Source: Desmodesmus armatus (lineage: Eukaryota; Chlorophyta; Chlorophyceae; Sphaeropleales; Scenedesmaceae). Taken from it: 64,000 nt of DNA. A model generated the notes under the pieces. That model saw only the letters and a list, made by a program, of their open reading frames with translations. It ran no database searches and was not told where the DNA came from. How positions within the stretch are numbered: the stretch's first letter is position 1; each line of letters starts with the position of its first letter. The translations under genes were made by a program, and so were the position numbers. The stretch lies in assembly GCA_007449985.2 (NCBI GenBank), contig VIIQ02000070.1, positions 62,001 through 126,000 of the forward strand. Reading direction: 5' to 3'. This document shows, in pieces, positions 58,332 to 64,000 of the stretch.

Positions 58332-60425
58332 GGAGATGGGTCGAGCAGTTGCGTTGATTGGGCGTGTTGAATAAGGTGTCGAGAGCAGTTGAGGTTGCTT
58401 GGAGGTACGACTTGTACACGTAGAGAGTCGATGTACTCAAGAAACAAATTCGGAAGAATGCCCAGGACTACGTGTACATGCACGTAGTATGGGCGTACGC
58501 AACGTGGTCTCGGAAGGTCGACGTGTACGTCCGGAATCGGTTAAAACGAATGAGCGATGGTACCTTCCGAAAACTAGGAATATTCACCAGGCAACAACGC
58601 AGTCACGGCTATACCAGGGACCGAATGACGCTGCACAGGCAATTCAAGGCAACCTGTTGTGGGGAGGTACTCCAGCAGGTTTGCATACAGGGCAACTGCG
58701 GCAGTGGTACCGACAGCAGTCTGACTAGTGCCGTCGCCCTGTTCCCCATGTGCAACCCCCCCTCCCCTCAGGACCCCCACAACCGTTGGGTTGTACGGCG
58801 ATTGACGATACTATGATAGTATCGTCAATCACCGTAAAACCCTCGAATCAATACGTGGCACTCCGAGTGCTTTGAGTCAGAGCTTGGAGACCCTGTACTG
58901 GGCGGGCTAGCCTGGCATGGCATGCTCTTTCAAGTGCAGTGCTGTACCTGGCTCTGCCTCTGCTCTGCAGCTGACTAGAAACAGGAGGGCGCTCACACTG
59001 GAGGTTTCGGAAACCGACGCAGCTGCTCAGGCAGAGGCCTGCTGGGGCAAGTGCTGTCAACTTGACATGGTCATCGTCACAACACGGTGCCGGCTGACAC
59101 CAAGCAGTGTGCCACACTGAGTCAGTCCAGGGCATAACGTTTGATGCATCCAGGGCAGCTGCCATAATAGCGCACTGCAGCTGCAAGAGTGGAAGCTAAC
59201 CTTAGATGCTACGTAACATCAGCAGGTTCTTAGACCCCATCCACTGTGTGCAGCGCAGCGCATGCGTAGTGCCCACGGTGCGGCTGCAACTTGTGACATG
59301 CTGTGTGCAGGGTTTTCAACAGCATGATGCAATGTACACGGTGTACATGACCATGCGCATGTCAAGGTGGCAGGTATGACACACAAAGCCGCTTTGCTGC
59401 GGCAGCAGAATGGCAGTCTGCTGCATGTGACCGCCATGCAGGACTTCTGGAGTCAGCCTGATGGGCTGTGGGCTGATCAACAAAGGGGCCCTCCTGCACG
59501 TCTGGGCAATTGGCACCTGCCTCAGATCTGGCTGCCTCAGATCTGGCTTGCATAGTGCCTGTCAGGCGCAGCTGGCATCGATGATCGACACGGCACCAAA
59601 GGCTTTGGTGTGCATGCCAATCAGCATCCACAGGCAAATGCCAGGGCCTTGCACCCCAAATCCATGTTCTGGGATGCACGCCCAGCAAGTGCCAGACTGA
59701 ACTGCAGACACAAGCTGTTCATACTTGCAGTCCTTCCAGGCTCAAACATTTACAGGCTTGCACTTGCGCAAGAAGTGCTTGCGAACTAGCAACGTCCGAT
59801 CACCCCAGTCAACTGCCAGCGGTGGTCAACGAGGACATGCATGCAGACTCCTAGAAACAGTCGAATTTCATCCCGGGAAAGTAGTTGGCACGTTTTGTCC
59901 AGACGCACCGCATTCCCGTGGTGAAAGCGGTCTGAATTCAGTCCGACCCGCAGATGCTCAGCGGTGGAAGGTCAGACAGTCCAAACACGTACTTCACAGC
60001 GCGAGGCGTCCGCACATATATCCACATTGACACTGGTTGTTGCCTTCGACGGAGAAAGCTAACCTTTGCTGAGACGCACCGAAGACGACTTAGCGGGCGC
60101 GGCACAAACGTCAGGTGAATTGCAACTTTGGCCAGGGCAATTGCGCAACTGCTGTATGCATAAGTAGCTGCGGCCTGACATTCACAGCTTCCCGTCTGGC
60201 CGAGCATGTCCTCCGGCCGCTGTGCTGCCCATGCACACTGCCAGATACTGTTGTCCATAGCGCAGTACCAGCCAAGGTCCTAGCCTTACCCGTCCAGAGA
60301 ATGATGCCATCTTTCCGCAATCACACCATCCCACAACGTGATGTGTTGTTTCGTGCATTGCTTACAGGTGCGGCAAAGTCCCTGCGCAAGCACAACTCTT
60401 GTGGAACGGTCCAAGTATTGCGCCT
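58332..60425. other. Intergenic region with a strong palindrome
   Basis: No supported gene in 2.1 kb. 58800-58830 is a perfect 15-bp inverted repeat with a one-base loop (GATTGACGATACTAT ... inverse), extended by ACGG/CCGT with one mismatch to 58795-58835. The right end leads into the Kazal-type gene. Confidence 0.5.
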
Positions 60426-61082
60426 ATGAAGCTGCCAAGCAGTCTTCTGGCATCCTTCCTTCTGCTCATGGTGAATGCAGCACCTTTGGCTACTGCACAG
60501 CAGAACCCCAGCCGTATTGGAGACAAGGCATCTGGCAACAACAGAGGCATGCTGACAAGGCGAGCGCTGCTTGCAGGGCCAACACCTACGGACTGCGTTT
60601 GCCCTGCAGTTGTCAGACCTGTCTGTGGTGTTGACGGGCGAGTGTACAGCAATGACTGTCATGCCGCGTGCAGGGGGGTGAAGGTGGCAGGACCTGCCCC
60701 ACCCACAGCCATTCATGGAAGCCGCTGCAACATCAACGCGTCTGCTTCAGCTTCACCTTCTCCAAATGCAACGCGTGATGTCTGCTTGCGGACATGTGGT
60801 ATTGAGCCTCAAGTTGTGGTTTGTGGTAGTGATGGCAAGCAGTGGTTTCGGAAATGTTTTCCCACCCCCGCACGTACACGCAAACTAGAGGCATATGGCT
60901 ATCAGGAACTGTGCTTAAGTCGTGGCGAAAGTGCTTGTATGACGAGTTTTAGCAATTTACGGATGGCCCTCCCCACGCTCTGCGTCCGAGAGCCTTTTAC
61001 AGCTTCTGGGGCTCTGGCAGGGCCAGCTGAGCCTCGGAAAATAATTTCTGCTGTTTTTGTGGCTTGCGGCTGTGCCTGCTGA
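60426..61082 (+). CDS. Secreted Kazal-type inhibitor extended into a repeat element
   Basis: The start at 60426 gives a signal peptide (MKLPSSLLASFLLLMVNAAP). A classic Kazal motif follows: CVCPAVVRPVCGVDGRVYSNDC then CRGVKV, the pattern of secreted serine-protease inhibitors. After a Ser/Ala/Pro linker a second Kazal-like start, CLRTCGIEPQVVVCGSDGKQ, meets the left end of the 689-bp element at 60840. The element continues the frame as WFRKCFPTPARTRKLEAYGY and supplies the remaining residues to a stop at 61082, for 218 residues. The W-x-R-K-C supplied by the element falls where Kazal domains have Y-x-N-x-C. Whether this is capture of coding sequence by the element, chance, or a truncated gene cannot be decided here. 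Upstream exons are possible but not needed. Confidence 0.6.
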   Translation: MKLPSSLLASFLLLMVNAAPLATAQQNPSRIGDKASGNNRGMLTRRALLAGPTPTDCVCPAVVRPVCGVDGRVYSNDCHAACRGVKVAGPAPPTAIHGSRCNINASASASPSPNATRDVCLRTCGIEPQVVVCGSDGKQWFRKCFPTPARTRKLEAYGYQELCLSRGESACMTSFSNLRMALPTLCVREPFTASGALAGPAEPRKIISAVFVACGCAC

Positions 61083-61528
61083 GGGTCTGATTGTCTTTTT
61101 GATGCTGCTGTGCAGCTTTCTGCTGCTCTGCCTGACTTGCTTTGGCTTCTGTGTGCCACACGATTCCATAGTCTGTTTTCGACAGGGACTAAGGTTGAGG
61201 ACATCGAAGCATCTATTCTTGTAAGGCAGCACCCATCTGTGCTGCAGTAAGTTTGTAAAAGTGTGTGTCAAGTGTGCAGTGCTGCCCAGTTTCTCCTGGT
61301 TAGCATGCTGCATCAGGTACCGGCACTGGTCAAAGTGTGACATTCGAAAATCTGTTACTTTAACGGTTTCAACGGCTTGCTCTGTGCCCAGTGCCAGCTG
61401 GCCTGCCAGGCACTACAGGGTGTAGGAGCAGTAGGAAAGAAACAGCTTGCGAGGCTTTGGTCAGCGCAGGACACGCACGGTGAAAATAGCAGCCCCAGCT
61501 GTCTGGGAAAACATTTCCGAACCCACTG
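60840..61528. mobile_element. 689-bp terminal-inverted-repeat element, diverged copy
   Basis: Same ends and length as the three copies at 32602-38306, with scattered differences (a few per cent by eye; left end CAGTGGTTTCGG). It abuts the Kazal coding sequence on the left and a spacer unit on the right. Confidence 0.7.
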
Positions 61529-63350
61529 ATGCGGGACCGGTGACAGCCGGTTTGGTAATTTGTCATGACGTCGTCCTGAACCTGTTTTGCTGGCTCTGCG
61601 GTGCCTCCATCGCGTAGAAATAATCAATCCTCATCGTTTGAGTGCGATCTGAGGCCTGGGCAGTGCTTCGCGACTATACTGCCCTGCTGTTTGTGCCAAG
61701 ATCTGGGCTGCAGCAGAGGGCACTTCTGTATGTTGAACGCAAATGCAGTCTCTTTTGCACACATCTGATAATCATATCAAAAGCAATGTTTTGCAAGCCC
61801 CACAGCCCCATCACAGCTGCAGGCAGCAGGCAGGCATGACAGCTGGCAACAGTGCAAGCAAGATGGCAGCCAAGTGCTATTGCACAGCACACAGGAGTTG
61901 CTGGAGTCCGTCACCCGTCTGCAACGATATGGAGGAAGTACGGGGTTTCAGAAACGGGCTGATCAGGCGAAGCTGAGCTTCAGTGGAAGTGCAGCATCAG
62001 CAAGGCCCTTCCAGGCTGTTGGCCAATTGTGTGCCCGCAGGTAAGCAATGGGCATTGAGGAAGCATGCAGCAACGTTCTTCACATGCTAGAAGAAGCTTT
62101 CAAGTTGACTGGTGCGGGATTGCACCCACACAGCAGCTGTCTTGAAGACTTGTGACTTGCAGCAGGTCCCTAGCCTCTACATGCCGACTCGTGCAGCATG
62201 TGACACCAGCAGCAGCAGCTGCATTGCAGACCCCAGCCCTAGCTATCACACTGTAGAGCCTTCTTGTCACAGAAGCAGCATGCACGGCACAGTTCAGCAG
62301 CAGCCAGTACCAATCAGGTGGCTGTGTTTTTCTGCCTGTCTGCAAGGTGGTTGATGCAATTGCAGCAGCGCCTCACATTTGGGAGGTGTTGACAAGGCCA
62401 TGTGCAGGCAACCAGTTGCCATACGGTGTTGCTTTGAACCACAAAGTAAGTCCAGCACAGCTGTCTCTAGCGCGCAGGACAGCATCAGTCGTTGGGCCGC
62501 ATGCATGTACAACCCCCCTTGCAAGTACAAGTGCTGTGCAACAGCAGAGCATTGCACGAGCTGTGCGGGCCAGCTGCAGCATGGGGTGGTGGCAATGTGC
62601 AGTACTAGATGCCTGCCAGACGCAGCAGATCTCTGCACGCATGCCAAACTGGCAGAGTCAGTGCAGGTGCCACCTCCTCTATGTTGCAAGTCCGCAAGGA
62701 CTGAGGCCTCTTCCATGCAGCAGCCGTCGATGGCGGCATGCCTCACTGTTTGTGTGGCCATAAGGCTGTCTACACACCCAGTCTTGAGCAGCCGTTCTAG
62801 CCTCCCTTGCTGACTGAGGTCCCGTATGCTGCTGCTACCTGCAGGTGACCTTCCCAAAGGGGGGCCACAGGTCGCCTTGACATCAAGCTGCGTGCAGCCT
62901 TCCGATTCAGGCGCCACCCATCGCAGCTGGGTGGTGTTGTATGGCTCAGCGTCTGCAGCTGTCGGGTTGTTCACGTGCATGCCCCTCCTTGTCAGAGGGG
63001 GTGCAGTGTTGTACAAGATCTGGTGGTGGCTTGGGCAGTGGGCAAGCGGTGTAGCTTGCAGAAGGACCCTGATTTTGTTGTTCTAGCAAAATGTAGTGAA
63101 GGTTGTTACTGTTGCATGTATACTGCCTTTGAGGGCAGCAAAGCTTGCTGCTGTGTTGTACGCACATTGGTGTCACTAAACCCCATTCTGGGCAAGGGGC
63201 CAATGGAGCCAAAATGGGGCCGTTGGTGCCTGCGCACACAGGCCACAAGTCAGCCTCAATTATGGTGTGTGGTCTTGCCCTAGTGAGTTGTGCATGATGC
63301 CATGGTGGCACGTCCATTTGGCCGGCGGCTGGCAAGTGTGCCCCCATCTG
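61529..63350. repeat. Diverged spacer unit, first copy
   Basis: Homologous to the 1,819-bp spacer units at 33291 and 35799, with substitutions and small indels. Its right end reads CCCCCATCTG and joins directly to the next unit without an intervening element, giving an 'empty' version of the junction seen at 35109/37617. Confidence 0.7.
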
Positions 63351-64000
63351 ATGCGGGACCGGTGACAGCCGGTTTGGTAATTTGTCATGACGTCGTCCTG
63401 AACCTGTTTTGCTGGCTCTGCGGTGCCTCCATCGCGTAGAAATAATCAATCCTCATCGTTTGAGTGCGATCTGAGGCCTGGGCAGTGCTTCGCGACTATA
63501 CTGCCCTGCTGTTTGTGCCAAGATCTGGGCTGCAGCAGAGGGCACTTCTGTATGTTGAACGCAAATGCAGTCTCTTTTGCACACATCTGATAATCATATC
63601 AAAAGCAATGTTTTGCAAGCCCCACAGCCCCATCACAGCTGCAGGCAGCAGGCAGGCATGACAGCTGGCAACAGTGCAAGCAAGATGGCAGCCAAGTGCT
63701 ATTGCACAGCACACAGGAGTTGCTGGAGTCCGTCACCCGTCTGCAACGATATGGAGGAAGTACGGGGTTTCAGAAACGGGCTGATCAGGCGAAGCTGAGC
63801 TTCAGTGGAAGTGCAGCATCAGCAAGGCCCTTCCAGGCTGTTGGCCAATTGTGTGCCCGCAGGTAAGCAATGGGCATTGAGGAAGCATGCAGCAACGTTC
63901 TTCACATGCTAGAAGAAGCTTTCAAGTTGACTGGTGCGGGATTGCACCCACACAGCAGCTGTCTTGAAGACTTGTGACTTGCAGCAGGTCCCTAGCCTCT
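63351..64000. repeat. Diverged spacer unit, second copy, cut by the window end
   Basis: Begins again with ATGCGGGACCGGTGACAGCC and matches 61529 onward essentially base for base as far as the window goes. The array continues beyond 64000. Confidence 0.7.

Noticed and set aside
60399..60425. Upstream in-frame TTG as Kazal start
   Set aside because: The ATG at 60426 gives a clean signal peptide and is the normal start codon.
1..64000. Bacterial-style operons, riboswitches or CRISPR arrays
   Set aside because: Introns with GT-AG ends, long low-complexity proteins and TGTAA signals mark this as nuclear eukaryotic DNA. The tandem arrays here lack the short repeat and unique-spacer structure of CRISPR.

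Overview
The window looks like nuclear DNA of a flagellated green alga (Chlorophyta, probably Chlamydomonadales). The genes are intron-rich and the proteins carry long Gln, Ala and Ser runs encoded by CAG-type repeats. Several genes end close to TGTAA, the usual volvocalean poly(A) signal. A delta-tubulin gene implies triplet-microtubule basal bodies, and SepSecS implies selenocysteine synthesis. The species cannot be read from the sequence; a Haematococcus-like genome is only a guess. There is no bacterial or organellar gene order, so operons, ribosome binding sites and CRISPR arrays are not expected and none was seen.

Layout. 493-3459: small type I membrane protein. 4009-10566: SepSecS (O-phosphoseryl-tRNA(Sec):Sec-tRNA synthase), whose introns hold tandem copies of its own exon ends. 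11055-14782: delta-tubulin. 15272-21459: about 1,520-residue PLAC8-type protein with a very long low-complexity tail. 21839-23873: plant-type WD40-like protein. 24415-30098: predicted transmembrane U-box protein with an MLKL-N-terminal-like helical region and a lectin plus ShK-like ectodomain. 31858-46443: a MATH plus USP7-C-terminal protein with no peptidase domain; its second intron carries a 5.7-kb tandem array. 47851-48592 and 50519-50776 (minus strand): two related secreted cysteine-rich proteins. 51459-55327: beta-helix/GCC2-GCC3/multi-pass membrane protein. 57993-58331 (minus strand): another secreted cysteine-rich protein. 60426-61082: Kazal-type inhibitor whose reading frame runs into a second copy of the same element. 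61529-64000: tandem 1.82-kb repeats.

Gene models were built by hand from splice signals, homology recalled from known families and codon-phase bookkeeping. For seven genes the whole exon chain closes in phase, but SepSecS, delta-tubulin, the WD40 protein and the U-box protein need one or two single-base restorations. All of these are apparent deletions, so assembly or read error is a serious alternative to real mutation.

The genes do not form one pathway. The strongest shared theme is structural: partial copies of exon ends, complete with their splice sites, lie in the neighbouring introns of at least three genes. The most interesting proteins are the predicted membrane E3 ligase with a sugar-binding ectodomain, the USP7-like protein lacking its protease, and the secreted cysteine-rich families.
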